From CAIKZZ01 sp036742455 (lineage in GTDB: Bacteria; Pseudomonadota; Gammaproteobacteria; Steroidobacterales; Steroidobacteraceae): a DNA stretch of 64,000 nucleotides. The stretch lies in the NCBI GenBank assembly GCA_036742455.1, contig DAINQU010000005.1, positions 99,185 through 163,184 on the forward strand, read 5' to 3'. A program made the position numbers and the translations under genes. Under the pieces are notes generated by a model. That model had not been told where the DNA came from. It saw only the letters and a list, made by a program, of their open reading frames with translations, and searched no databases. Position 1 is the stretch's first letter. Every line of letters starts with the position of its first letter. Below are positions 9,036 through 17,485 of this stretch, one piece after another.

Positions 9036-10076
9036 TCAACCGCTGACGCCGAGACGCTTCTGCATGGCCGGACTCGTCGTCGTGTACTGCAGAAATTGCT
9101 TCTTCTCCGGGTACAGCCACCCTTGCACGCCGAACGCCGCCAACGCGGCTTCATGGAAGCCCGAGAGGATCAACTTCTTCTTGCCCGGGTAGGTGTTGAT
9201 ATCGCCGACCGCAAAAATGCCCGGCTCACTCGTCTGAAACTTTTCGGTATCGACTTTGAGCGCCTTTTTCTCAAGCTCAAGGCCCCATTCGGCAATCGGG
9301 CCTAGCTTCGGGTGCAACCCATAAAAGGCAAACGCGTGATCGCAGGGAATCCGAACGACGTCGCCAGCAGCCGTCTTGATCCGCGCCGCACGCATCACGT
9401 CGCCTTCGACGTCCAACCCATCCACGAGTCCCTCGTGGAACGCCAACTGTCCGGCGGCTTCGAGCTCACGCATGCGCGCCACCGAGGCGGGTGCGGCTCG
9501 GAATTCCGCGCGCCGATGCACCAACGTCACCGACGCGGCTTTGCCCGTGAAGTCGAGGGCCCAATCCAGTGCCGAATCGCCGCCACCGAGTATTAGCAAG
9601 TGCTGGCCGTGGTACTGCTGCGAGTCGCGCACGCGGTAGTGTACCTGGCGACCTTCCAAAGACTCGGCACCTTCCACCACCAACCGGCGCGGCTGGAACG
9701 ATCCGACGCCGCCCGCGATGATGACGGCGCCGGCATCGAACACTTTCGCGGCCGATGTCGTGACCCGAAAACGGCGACCGTCTGCCTGACGCTCGAGACC
9801 CGTCACTTCTTCGCCCAAATGCCACTCCGCGCCGAAAGGCTTGATCTGCTGCATCAAGCGGTCGACTAACTCCTGCGCGCCGCACACGGGTAAGGCGGGA
9901 ATGTCGTAAATCGGCTTTTCCGGATACAACTCCGTGCACTGCCCGCCCGGGGTTGCTAAGGAATCCACCAAGTGAGCCTTAATGCCGAGCAGCCCCAACT
10001 CAAAAACCTGAAACAGGCCGCAGGGTCCTGCGCCAACAATAACGACTTCGGCTTGAATAGGCTGTGACTCAGACAT
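9036..10076 (-). CDS. Ferredoxin/flavodoxin-NADP+ reductase, thioredoxin-reductase-like type
   Basis: A 346-residue flavoenzyme that exchanges electrons between NADPH and ferredoxin or flavodoxin. The FAD motif VGAGPCGLFQVFELGLLG is at residues 13-30, GGQCTELYPEKPIYDIPA follows, and the NADPH-binding domain carries LLILGGGDSALDWAL. The terminal GIFAVGDINTYPGKKKLILSGFHEA is characteristic. It lacks the CxxC of true thioredoxin reductases, as expected for this FNR class. A GGGAG ribosome-binding site lies just upstream of the ATG at 10076. It precedes tesB on the same strand. Confidence 0.92.
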   Translation of the reverse strand: MSESQPIQAEVVIVGAGPCGLFQVFELGLLGIKAHLVDSLATPGGQCTELYPEKPIYDIPALPVCGAQELVDRLMQQIKPFGAEWHLGEEVTGLERQADGRRFRVTTSAAKVFDAGAVIIAGGVGSFQPRRLVVEGAESLEGRQVHYRVRDSQQYHGQHLLILGGGDSALDWALDFTGKAASVTLVHRRAEFRAAPASVARMRELEAAGQLAFHEGLVDGLDVEGDVMRAARIKTAAGDVVRIPCDHAFAFYGLHPKLGPIAEWGLELEKKALKVDTEKFQTSEPGIFAVGDINTYPGKKKLILSGFHEAALAAFGVQGWLYPEKKQFLQYTTTSPAMQKRLGVSG

Positions 10077-10290
10077 GTTCTAAGCTCCCTCGGGGCAACG
10101 AGAATAACCATCACGAATACGCCATATTAGCGCAACGCACCATCTAGCCGCGTGAGTGGTAGGATTCGGCCATGCCGTCCCTGCGTCGGGAGTCGAGCCT
10201 CGGACTCGGTTTCGACCGCCGGTCGTGCCCGATGAGGCCGACGGTGGGCGCCGGCCTTACCGCGAACGGAGGCGCGCGAGCAGACTGGCC

Positions 10291-10842
10291 ATGACCTTCC
10301 GCCAACGCATCAGCGATCATGCCCGTCATACGCGCCTACCGGATGGCACGTGGGTCTACCTCCGACCGTTGCGCGAGGAGGATTTTGCGCATGCGCAGAC
10401 CTATTTTCAGGGCTTGTCTGCCCAGTCACGTTACTTGCGCTTCATGGCCCCGACAAAGGCGCTCTCTTCCGCTGCGCTCAGCGATCTGCACAAAGCAATG
10501 TGTACCCGAGGGTACGGGGTCACGGTCGCCGTCGTGGATCACGGTGCGCCGCGTGGTGAGGAGCGGATTGGGGGCGCGCGGGTGGTACCGACGCGACGGC
10601 GGGGTACCTGCGAATTCGCCGTGTCGCTCATTGACGCCTGGCACGGACGCGGTGCCGGCGTCCTGCTCCTCAAAGAAGTGGTCCACTTGGCGCGGTCCCT
10701 GGGTTACCACCGCATCGAAGGTCAGGTGCTGACCGTCAACACTCGGATGCTGGCCGTCGCCCGTCGACTGCGATTTACGGTCCGGTTGGACGAACACGAT
10801 CCGAGCGTCACGATCGTCTCGCGTATGATCTTCCCGCTATGA
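10291..10842 (+). CDS. GNAT family N-acetyltransferase
   Basis: A 183-residue acetyltransferase. The ATG at 10291 (MTFRQRISD) is preferred because the fold begins there (TWVYLRPLREEDFAHAQTY). The frame stays open upstream to 10156, so a longer form cannot be excluded. The acetyl-CoA-binding part is around IDAWHGRGAGVLLLKEVVHLA and GYHRIEGQVLTVNTRML. It resembles the single-domain GNAT proteins related to the C-terminal domain of protein acetyltransferases. The substrate is unknown. The last four bases overlap the start of the MATE gene. Confidence 0.82.
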   Translation: MTFRQRISDHARHTRLPDGTWVYLRPLREEDFAHAQTYFQGLSAQSRYLRFMAPTKALSSAALSDLHKAMCTRGYGVTVAVVDHGAPRGEERIGGARVVPTRRRGTCEFAVSLIDAWHGRGAGVLLLKEVVHLARSLGYHRIEGQVLTVNTRMLAVARRLRFTVRLDEHDPSVTIVSRMIFPL

Positions 10843-12254
10843 CACTCGCTTCCTCCGAAGGGCTGCCGGCGCAGCGCATCGATCGCCACGGCCAACCGCA
10901 GGTGGATCTGGGTGCTGTGGCCCGTTTGGCCGGCCCCCTGATGGTCAATAGCGCCATCCAGTCGGCACTGAATTTGACCGACACCTGGTTCGTCGGCCGC
11001 ATTTCCACCACGGCGGTCGCGGCGATGGCGGCGATCTATTGGGTCGTACTCTGCGCAATCTTGTTACTCGGTGGTGTCGGGATGGCGGTGCAGACGTTTG
11101 CCGCCCAAGCGTATGGCAGTGGGCGTCGGGCACGGGCCGCACAGGCCGGATGGTCGGGTATTTATGCGGCACTCCTCACAGTGCCTGCGTTCGCTGCCAT
11201 CGGCTTCCTGGGCGAGCCCTTGCTGCATCTTTTGCACGTGGAACCGGCCGTCCGCACGCTGGCCCTCGAGTATTGGTGGCCGCGACTCGTCGTCGGTGGG
11301 CCCTTGGGGCTGTTGGTGTGGTCGCTCACGAGTTTCTTTAACGGGATCGGTCGGACCCGCATCAGCTTGGTCGTCACGGCGACGATGGCGATCACGAATA
11401 TTCCGTTCAATCAGTGGTTCATCGTGAACCTGCACATGGGCATTGCCGGTTCGGCCTGGGGCACCGTCGCCGCCGAAGTCGTAGGCCTCGGCTTTGCGCT
11501 CTCGTCCTTCCTGAGCGAGCCGATGCGACGGGATTTCCGCACCGGACTCACGTGGCGTCGGCCGATGCTGCGACGCCAGTTCGTGGACGGATTGCCGATG
11601 GGACTCAGTACGACGGCCGATTTGGCCGGCCTCGCCCTCTTCCAATTGATGTTGGTGACGGCGAGCAGCGTCGCAGGAGCCGCGACCCAAATCGTCATGA
11701 TGTTGACCTCGATCGCCTATATGCCTGCGATCGGCATCGCCCTCGCGGGCACGACGCTCGTGGGTCAATCCATCGGTATGGGCGAACTGGATTGGGCCCG
11801 TCGACTGGGTAATCGCATCATTCGGGCCTGCGCTGCCTTCATGGGTGGCATCGGGCTGCTGTTAGGTCTTGGCGGACGTTGGATCCTTCCCTGGTTTGTG
11901 CAGGCGGGCGACCCCTCCGCGGTGGAAGTGATTCGCCTCGGTATCCCCGTTCTGTGGCTCGCCGCGGCCTATCAGGCGTTTGATGGCCTCAATATCGGCG
12001 CGAGCTTCTGCTTACGAGGCGCCGGCGATGCCCGGATGCCAGCGCTGTTTGTCGCGTGTTTGAGTTGGCTGTTCTTTGTGCCGTGCGCGTACCTGATGGT
12101 CTTTGCGCCGGGTCAGGGATGGTTTCCGAGCGTGTCGGGTTTGGGCTATGGCGCCATCGGTGGCTGGACCGTTTCCGTAGCCTACGTCGTGATGCTCGGG
12201 CTTGGCTTGACCTGGCGATGGCGCTCCGGCGCGTGGCGCCGCCCGCACGAGTGA
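10839..12254 (+). CDS. MATE family multidrug/cation antiporter
   Basis: A 471-residue inner-membrane protein with about twelve hydrophobic segments in two related halves, as in NorM/DinF-type exporters. Typical features are the first-helix region (LAGPLMVNSAIQSALNLTDTWFVG) and GVGMAVQTFAAQAYGSG. MATE proteins export cationic drugs or metabolites in exchange for Na+ or H+. It begins with an ATGA overlap on the GNAT gene, suggesting coupled expression. Two tandem hairpins follow its stop. Confidence 0.9.
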   Translation: MTLASSEGLPAQRIDRHGQPQVDLGAVARLAGPLMVNSAIQSALNLTDTWFVGRISTTAVAAMAAIYWVVLCAILLLGGVGMAVQTFAAQAYGSGRRARAAQAGWSGIYAALLTVPAFAAIGFLGEPLLHLLHVEPAVRTLALEYWWPRLVVGGPLGLLVWSLTSFFNGIGRTRISLVVTATMAITNIPFNQWFIVNLHMGIAGSAWGTVAAEVVGLGFALSSFLSEPMRRDFRTGLTWRRPMLRRQFVDGLPMGLSTTADLAGLALFQLMLVTASSVAGAATQIVMMLTSIAYMPAIGIALAGTTLVGQSIGMGELDWARRLGNRIIRACAAFMGGIGLLLGLGGRWILPWFVQAGDPSAVEVIRLGIPVLWLAAAYQAFDGLNIGASFCLRGAGDARMPALFVACLSWLFFVPCAYLMVFAPGQGWFPSVSGLGYGAIGGWTVSVAYVVMLGLGLTWRWRSGAWRRPHE

Positions 12255-12263
12255 CCGCCCCAT

Positions 12264-12307
12264 GCGACGCAACCGCGTCGCCGGTGCGGCACCCGAACCG
12301 CCGCACC
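12264..12307. terminator. Two tandem hairpins between convergent genes
   Basis: A perfect 7-bp stem (12264-12270 with 12275-12281, loop AACC) is followed by a perfect 8-bp stem (12283-12290 with 12300-12307, 9-nt loop). They lie between the MATE stop and the SUMF1 gene stop. Neither has a T-run, so they may block both transcripts as structural or 3'-end-protecting elements rather than as classical intrinsic terminators. Confidence 0.45.
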
Positions 12308-12336
12308 GACGATTCGGACGCCGCATCATTCACCCT

Positions 12337-13323
12337 TCAGTTCATTTCACGGACGAGGCGGAATCCAAGATCCGCCTGACGCAGGCTTTCGAGCTCTGAC
12401 TCCCGCGCAGCGGCGCGGGCATGCGATGGTCGCGACGCGTACGACCCGCCACGAACCACCCGCTGCTCACAACCACCGGCCCATATCCACGCGCGCGCAT
12501 CGTCGGGCCGCCCCTCGTTGCTCGCCGTATAGCAGTCTTCCGTCCACTCGCGGACATTGCCGAGCAGATCGTACAAATCAAAGGCATTGGGGCGATAACT
12601 TCCTACGGGTGCAGTGTACGTGTGGCCGTCGGAGCAGCGTGCGTACGGAATCGTGAACGCCAGTTCACGTGCAGCGCTCGCGTCGTACACATTGGCGTAT
12701 TCGCACGCTAGCGAGACGAGACTGCGCTCGTCCGAATCGCCCTCGCTGAAGAACCGCGCGGTCGACGTACCGGCACGCGCGGCATATTCCCACTCCACCT
12801 CCGACGGCAGCCGGTAGGTCTGTCCGGTTTGTTTGCTGAGCCACGCCGCGTACGCCTTGGCGTCGGCGAAACTCACGCAGACGACGGGCTCGTTATCGGC
12901 TTGCGGTGAACCAAACCCGGGATCCTGCCAGGAATGCTCCGGAAAGCGCTGCCACGCGCCACCACTCGGGACACGGCAGTCGCCCGCAATCGGATACTGG
13001 GTCGCTTCGATGAACGCGCGGAACTGTGCGACGGTGATTTCCGTACGACTCATCGCGAACGGACGGGCGATGGTCACCTGTATCGCCGGTGACTCGCCCA
13101 CACCCACAGCGGCCTCCGGGTCACCGGCCGCCGAACCAAATCGGAACTGGCCGGGTGGAACCACGACGATCTCCGGGCAATCCACACACTCTTTGGCCGA
13201 CTGCGGCGCTGTCGCCGCCGCGGCCGCAGGTGGCGTCGCCGCGGGGACCTGCACTGCGGCCGTCGCCACGCTCTGGCAGGCAATGATCGCCAGCAAACTC
13301 ACACAGAGGGCTCTCAAGGTCAT
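12337..13323 (-). CDS. Exported SUMF1/formylglycine-generating-enzyme-like protein, probably non-catalytic
   Basis: A 328-residue protein beginning at the ATG at 13323, one base from the upstream stop. An N-terminal signal peptide (MTLRALCVSLLAIIACQSVA) is followed by an Ala/Pro linker, a CVDCPEIVVVPPGQF entry motif and the FGE-sulfatase fold: MSRTEITVAQFRAFI, YRLPSEVEWEYAARAG, LYDLLGNVREWTEDCY and VVRGGSYASRPSHARAAAR. The two cysteines that carry out formylglycine formation in true FGEs are absent from the C-terminal RGGS region, and no sulfatase gene is nearby. A periplasmic binding or regulatory role is likelier. It is paired with a paralogue directly upstream. Confidence 0.85.
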   Translation of the reverse strand: MTLRALCVSLLAIIACQSVATAAVQVPAATPPAAAAATAPQSAKECVDCPEIVVVPPGQFRFGSAAGDPEAAVGVGESPAIQVTIARPFAMSRTEITVAQFRAFIEATQYPIAGDCRVPSGGAWQRFPEHSWQDPGFGSPQADNEPVVCVSFADAKAYAAWLSKQTGQTYRLPSEVEWEYAARAGTSTARFFSEGDSDERSLVSLACEYANVYDASAARELAFTIPYARCSDGHTYTAPVGSYRPNAFDLYDLLGNVREWTEDCYTASNEGRPDDARAWIWAGGCEQRVVRGGSYASRPSHARAAARESELESLRQADLGFRLVREMN

Positions 13324-13324
13324 G

Positions 13325-14275
13325 TCAGCGGCCCTCCCCGCGGCCATCCAAGTCGAGCGCAACGCGCATCCCGACGGTCACGGAACGGAACGCGCCGTCC
13401 GCCGGCGTGCGGCTCGCGCTACGGGCATCGTGCGGCGACGAGGCCCAGCTGCCTCCACGCACAACGTGGCGACGGCACCCGCCGTTCCAGAACCACGATC
13501 GTCCATCTTTCGGCCGACCCACGTAGCTGTCCGTGTAACAGTCATCCACCCATTCGGCGACATTGCCGATCAGGTCGTAGAGACCATAGGCATTGGGCCG
13601 TAATGCGCCGACCGGTGCCGATTCGGCATAGGCGTCGCGGCAGTGGGCGGCTTCCCATCCCAACGCGTAATGTTCAGCGCCGTTCAAATCGTACAGATTG
13701 GCAAAGTCACAACCGTCGGATGCTTGGTCACCCCACGGCCACGGCGTCGCCGCTCCGGCACGGGCCGCGTATTCCCATTCGGCTTCGGAGGGCAATCGAT
13801 ACGGCTTACCCGTTTTCTTCGCCAGCCACTGCACGTAGGCACGGGCATCGTGCCAACTGAGGCAAGCCGCCGGATGATCGTCCGTCAACTGACTGTCTTC
13901 CGTTTCCTTAGCAGCGCGCGACGGTTCGGTCGAAAAGCGCAAGTGCTCTTCGTCCCAGGTTACACAATCGCCCTTTTGTTCGTGACCCGACTCTGCAAGG
14001 AACAGTCGGAACTCTCGCTGCGTCACTTCCGTGCGACCCAACGCAAACGGCTTCGCAATGCGCACGATAGTGGCTTGCGTCTCGGCGTGCGTGTCCGGCC
14101 CTGAGGGCGTCGATCCGGGAGTGCCCATCACAAACGTACCGGCTGGAATACGCTGCATTTCCGGACAATCGGGACAATCTTTAAACGGGGCAGCGGGATC
14201 TGCAGCGGACGCGGCAGAACTCACGGCCATCAGAGCGATGGCGGCCGCTGCCGCCCATACAGTTACACGGCTCAC
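13325..14275 (-). CDS. Exported SUMF1-like protein, paralogue of the downstream gene
   Basis: A 316-residue protein. The GTG at 14275 is chosen because GAGG lies five to six bases upstream and it gives a clean signal peptide (VSRVTVWAAAAAIALMAV, cleaved near ASAADP); the longer open frame runs into the protease gene. It has CPDCPEMQRIPAGTFVMG, LGRTEVTQREFRLFL, YRLPSEAEWEYAARAG, LYDLIGNVAEWVDDCY and HVVRGGSWASSPHDARSASR. The catalytic FGE cysteines are missing here too. It sits seven bases downstream of the DegP/Q protease gene, with the paralogue downstream, suggesting a three-gene envelope operon. Confidence 0.85.
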   Translation of the reverse strand: MSRVTVWAAAAAIALMAVSSAASAADPAAPFKDCPDCPEMQRIPAGTFVMGTPGSTPSGPDTHAETQATIVRIAKPFALGRTEVTQREFRLFLAESGHEQKGDCVTWDEEHLRFSTEPSRAAKETEDSQLTDDHPAACLSWHDARAYVQWLAKKTGKPYRLPSEAEWEYAARAGAATPWPWGDQASDGCDFANLYDLNGAEHYALGWEAAHCRDAYAESAPVGALRPNAYGLYDLIGNVAEWVDDCYTDSYVGRPKDGRSWFWNGGCRRHVVRGGSWASSPHDARSASRTPADGAFRSVTVGMRVALDLDGRGEGR

Positions 14276-14282
14276 TGATACC

Positions 14283-15731
14283 TCAATTACCGATTCGGAC
14301 CGGAATGAAAATGTTGGCGCCTTGCCGATTGACGAGCAACGCAATGGATCGTTTGGACGTATCAATCTGCGCCTCCAAGTCCGCGACCGAGGCGACCCGA
14401 TGACCGTTCGCGCCGACAATAATATCGCCGACCTGGACGTCCGCTTCGCGCGCTGCGCCGTCAACCTCGTCCACGTACAGACCTGCCTCCACGCCCGTCC
14501 GGCGTTCCGCCGATCCGATGGGGCGCACGGAGAGACCGAGTCGGGTGCCCGCGCCGTGCTTCGGCCGATCGACGCTGGCGCGCGCAATCTTGCCTTCTTT
14601 CATCTCGGCGACCTCACACTTCACGTGCACAATCGAGCCATTGCGCCATATTTCCAGATCGGCGCGCACACCCGGCTTGAGTTGGGAAATCGCGGCGGAG
14701 AGCTGCCCTGAGCGCTCGATGGCCTGCCCGTTCACCGACAAAATGACATCCCCCGCGACCACGCCGGCGGCTCGCGCGGGCCCATCGTTTTCGACTTGAC
14801 TGACCAGTGCGCCGTGCGGGCGGTCGAGCCCAAAGGTATCCGCGAGTTGTTGGCCGACATCCTGCACCAGTACACCGATACGCCCGCGCCGAACGCGACC
14901 GGTTTGGACTAACTGATCTTTCACGCCAATCGCGATATCGATAGGGATAGCGAACGAAATCCCCATGAACCCGCCGGTGCGGCTGTAAATCTGGGAGTTA
15001 ATACCGACCACTTCGCCGGCCATATTGAACAGCGGGCCACCCGAGTTTCCCGGGTTGACCGCCGCATCCGTCTGAATGAACGGTGTGTACTGGCCATCGG
15101 GCAGCGTGCGTGCCGTGGCGCTCACGATACCCGCGGTCACGCTGTTGTCGAAACCGAATGGCGAGCCAATCGCCACCACCCATTCGCCAGCCCGCAGTTT
15201 GGAGGGATCGCCCAATTTCACGGTCGGCAAATCACGACCGTCGATCTTTAGCACCGCGATGTCGGTACGGGCATCCACGCCGACGACGCGCGCCTTGTAC
15301 TCGCGTCGATCCGTCAACCGCACCGTCACGTCGGTGGCATCCTCGACGACGTGCGCATTGGTCAGGATGGTGCCGTCGGAGGCAATAATGAACCCCGACC
15401 CTTCCCCCCGAGCAATGGGATTATCGTCCTGCGGTTTCGCGCCAAACCGACGCAAAAAATCGTGCAGCGGATCCCGCGGCCCGTCTGTCGCCTCAGACGC
15501 TTTCTCGACGGTCGTGACGTTCACAACGGCCGGTCCGTAGGCGGCCACCAGTTCGGTGAAATCCGGCAACCCCTTCACGAGAACGGCCGCACTGCCCGGG
15601 CTCAGTCCCTGACGTGAGGTCGCCGGGGCCGTCGCAACGTGCCCGTCGGGACGCCCGCAACCGGCGACCGTAACCAGCAGACTCACGAGGCAAAGTACTC
15701 GCCATGCACCCAGGGATCGGTCCTTCAACAC
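14283..15731 (-). CDS. DegP/DegQ-type periplasmic serine protease, predicted lipoprotein
   Basis: A 482-residue trypsin-fold protease with two PDZ domains (about residues 265-370 and 385-480) for envelope protein quality control. The GTG at 15731 is preferred because GGAG lies seven bases upstream. The N-terminus then has a hydrophobic stretch and a lipobox (VAGC, Cys25), so the protein is probably membrane-anchored, unlike the soluble E. coli DegP. The triad is His127 (TNAHVV), Asp157 (TDIAVLKI) and Ser230 (GNSGGP). It leads the operon with two SUMF1-like genes. An extended N-terminal form is possible but unsupported. Confidence 0.92.
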   Translation of the reverse strand: MLKDRSLGAWRVLCLVSLLVTVAGCGRPDGHVATAPATSRQGLSPGSAAVLVKGLPDFTELVAAYGPAVVNVTTVEKASEATDGPRDPLHDFLRRFGAKPQDDNPIARGEGSGFIIASDGTILTNAHVVEDATDVTVRLTDRREYKARVVGVDARTDIAVLKIDGRDLPTVKLGDPSKLRAGEWVVAIGSPFGFDNSVTAGIVSATARTLPDGQYTPFIQTDAAVNPGNSGGPLFNMAGEVVGINSQIYSRTGGFMGISFAIPIDIAIGVKDQLVQTGRVRRGRIGVLVQDVGQQLADTFGLDRPHGALVSQVENDGPARAAGVVAGDVILSVNGQAIERSGQLSAAISQLKPGVRADLEIWRNGSIVHVKCEVAEMKEGKIARASVDRPKHGAGTRLGLSVRPIGSAERRTGVEAGLYVDEVDGAAREADVQVGDIIVGANGHRVASVADLEAQIDTSKRSIALLVNRQGANIFIPVRIGN

Positions 15732-15850
15732 AGTCGAACTCCAAAATAAAGGGGAGGACCCCGACGGTGGATCTGACCCGCGAAACGGCCGTCGGTTCCA
15801 CCCGACATCGCGCATAGCCGCACCGTCCAGCCCACGGCTACACTGGCGTC

Positions 15851-17275
15851 ATGATAACCGTCCTTGCACGCTTCCTCCCCTTCTTCCTGACGCTGATCGC
15901 GGCCTTCGCTCCCGCGTATGCCGCCGCAGCCGCCTTACCTCCACGGCTGCAGCAGGTCATGACTGCGGAAGGAGTTCCCCCGTCGGCGGTGAGCATCGTG
16001 ATACGGGACGTCCAAAGCGGCCAGACGCTGCTCGAGGACAATTCCGGTGTCGCGCGCAGCCCCGCCTCGACGATGAAAGTCCTGACCACGTGGTCGGCAC
16101 TGGCGGCACTGGGGCCGAACCACCGCTGGCACACCCGAGCCTATGCCACCGGACCCATCGTCAACGGTCGTCTGACCGGCGATCTTGTGATCGTAGGGGA
16201 CGGCGACCCCGGTCTAACGGCCGAACATTGGTGGCGATTCGCCCGCCTGCTGCGCGGCGCTGGGCTGTCCCACATTGATGGGGACATCATTTTGGATCGC
16301 AGCCTGTACAAACCCCAGGCCGAAGACCCGGACGAATTCGACGGCAAGGGATATCGCACTTACAACGTCCTGCCGGACGCGTTGCTGGTAAATCTTCAGT
16401 CCGCGGAATTCCATGTGACCGCGGACAATGGCGAAGCGCATATTCTGGTCGACCCCGCACCCGCCAATTTGATCGTCGATAATCGCGTCAAAGCCAGCAG
16501 CCATGGCTGCCCGGAGGGGCATTGGCTACGGTTTACGACAGTCGATGCAGACCCGCTGCATATCGCGATCGACGGGTCCATCGGCCCCACCTGCCCCGGA
16601 TATGCCCAGCGGTCCATCATGACCGCGCCCGAATACGCCTTCGGCACCTTTGCCACGTTTTGGCGGACGCTCGGGGGCCATCTCGAGGGGAGCCTGCGAC
16701 TGGCGCCGCGGCCCGCTAAAGCCACGCTCATCACGGAATTGGAGTCCGACAGCCTCGCAGAAATCGTCCGCAATACGAACAAGTGGAGTTCGAACGCGAT
16801 GGCTCGCATGCTGCTGCTCAGCCTGGCGAACGATCGTCTCGGCGCTCCCGTCGGCGCCGACGACGGGGAACGCGCACTCACCGCGTTCCTCGCGACACGC
16901 GGCTTGAGCCTTCCCGAGTTGGTCGTCGATAACGGCTCCGGTCTCTCACGACTCGCGCGCATATCGGCCCAGTCGATGACCGAGATTTTGACGACCGCGT
17001 ACCACGACCGTTATTTCCCGGAATTTGTATCGTCCCTACCGATCGGCGGACAGGATGGGACCCTGCGAAAGCGTTTTGTCGACCTGGCCGCCGAGGCCCG
17101 AATTCGCATGAAAACAGGCCATCTCGCTGGCGTAGCCGCGGTCGCGGGATACGTTACAAGTCGCGGGGGAAGACTGCTCAGTGTCGTCGTGATGGTGAAC
17201 GCGCCGGGGGCGGAAAGTGGACGCGGCGATGCGATCATCGACACCGTCGTCCGATGGGCGCTCGATCGCAGCTAG
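15851..17275 (+). CDS. dacB: D-alanyl-D-alanine carboxypeptidase/endopeptidase (PBP4 family)
   Basis: A 474-residue periplasmic penicillin-binding protein that trims or cleaves peptidoglycan cross-links. A signal peptide (about residues 1-25, ending AYAAAAA) precedes the catalytic motifs: SxxK at Ser73 (STMK76), SxN in KWSSNAMAR and KTG in RMKTGHLAG. The length matches E. coli DacB (477) and the spacing between SxxK and SxN leaves room for the family's inserted domain. It is divergent from the protease gene, with about 120 bases for promoters. A long perfect hairpin follows downstream. Confidence 0.93.
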   Translation: MITVLARFLPFFLTLIAAFAPAYAAAAALPPRLQQVMTAEGVPPSAVSIVIRDVQSGQTLLEDNSGVARSPASTMKVLTTWSALAALGPNHRWHTRAYATGPIVNGRLTGDLVIVGDGDPGLTAEHWWRFARLLRGAGLSHIDGDIILDRSLYKPQAEDPDEFDGKGYRTYNVLPDALLVNLQSAEFHVTADNGEAHILVDPAPANLIVDNRVKASSHGCPEGHWLRFTTVDADPLHIAIDGSIGPTCPGYAQRSIMTAPEYAFGTFATFWRTLGGHLEGSLRLAPRPAKATLITELESDSLAEIVRNTNKWSSNAMARMLLLSLANDRLGAPVGADDGERALTAFLATRGLSLPELVVDNGSGLSRLARISAQSMTEILTTAYHDRYFPEFVSSLPIGGQDGTLRKRFVDLAAEARIRMKTGHLAGVAAVAGYVTSRGGRLLSVVVMVNAPGAESGRGDAIIDTVVRWALDRS

Positions 17276-17440
17276 CGTGCACCGGCGCCACTGCGCCGTT
17301 CGCGTAGGCATTCACTCGACCGGGTGGCGATCGTGGATGGGGCTTACGCGGGTGCGCCCTTCGGCGGCGCGAAGGGCGCGTTTGCTATTCGAAGGTCTGT
17401 CGCCGTCACGCGTCCTGCGTCTGACGATTCGAGTGGCCCT

Positions 17441-17470
17441 CTTGCGGCGGACGGAGCCGTCCGCCGCAAG
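17441..17470. terminator. Perfect 14-bp inverted repeat between dacB and actP
   Basis: Bases 17441-17454 (CTTGCGGCGGACGG) are exactly complementary to 17457-17470, with two bases between. As RNA this forms a very stable hairpin on either strand. There is no T-run on either side, so it may be a bidirectional, rho-assisted or 3'-protecting terminator. The other parts of 17276-17485 show nothing recognisable. Confidence 0.5.
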
Positions 17471-17485
17471 AAGCGCCGTCCCGGT

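Noticed and set aside
12833..13603. A 256-codon plus-strand open frame over both SUMF1-like genes
   Set aside because: It spans two genes on the opposite strand that show full domain structure; its own translation shows none.
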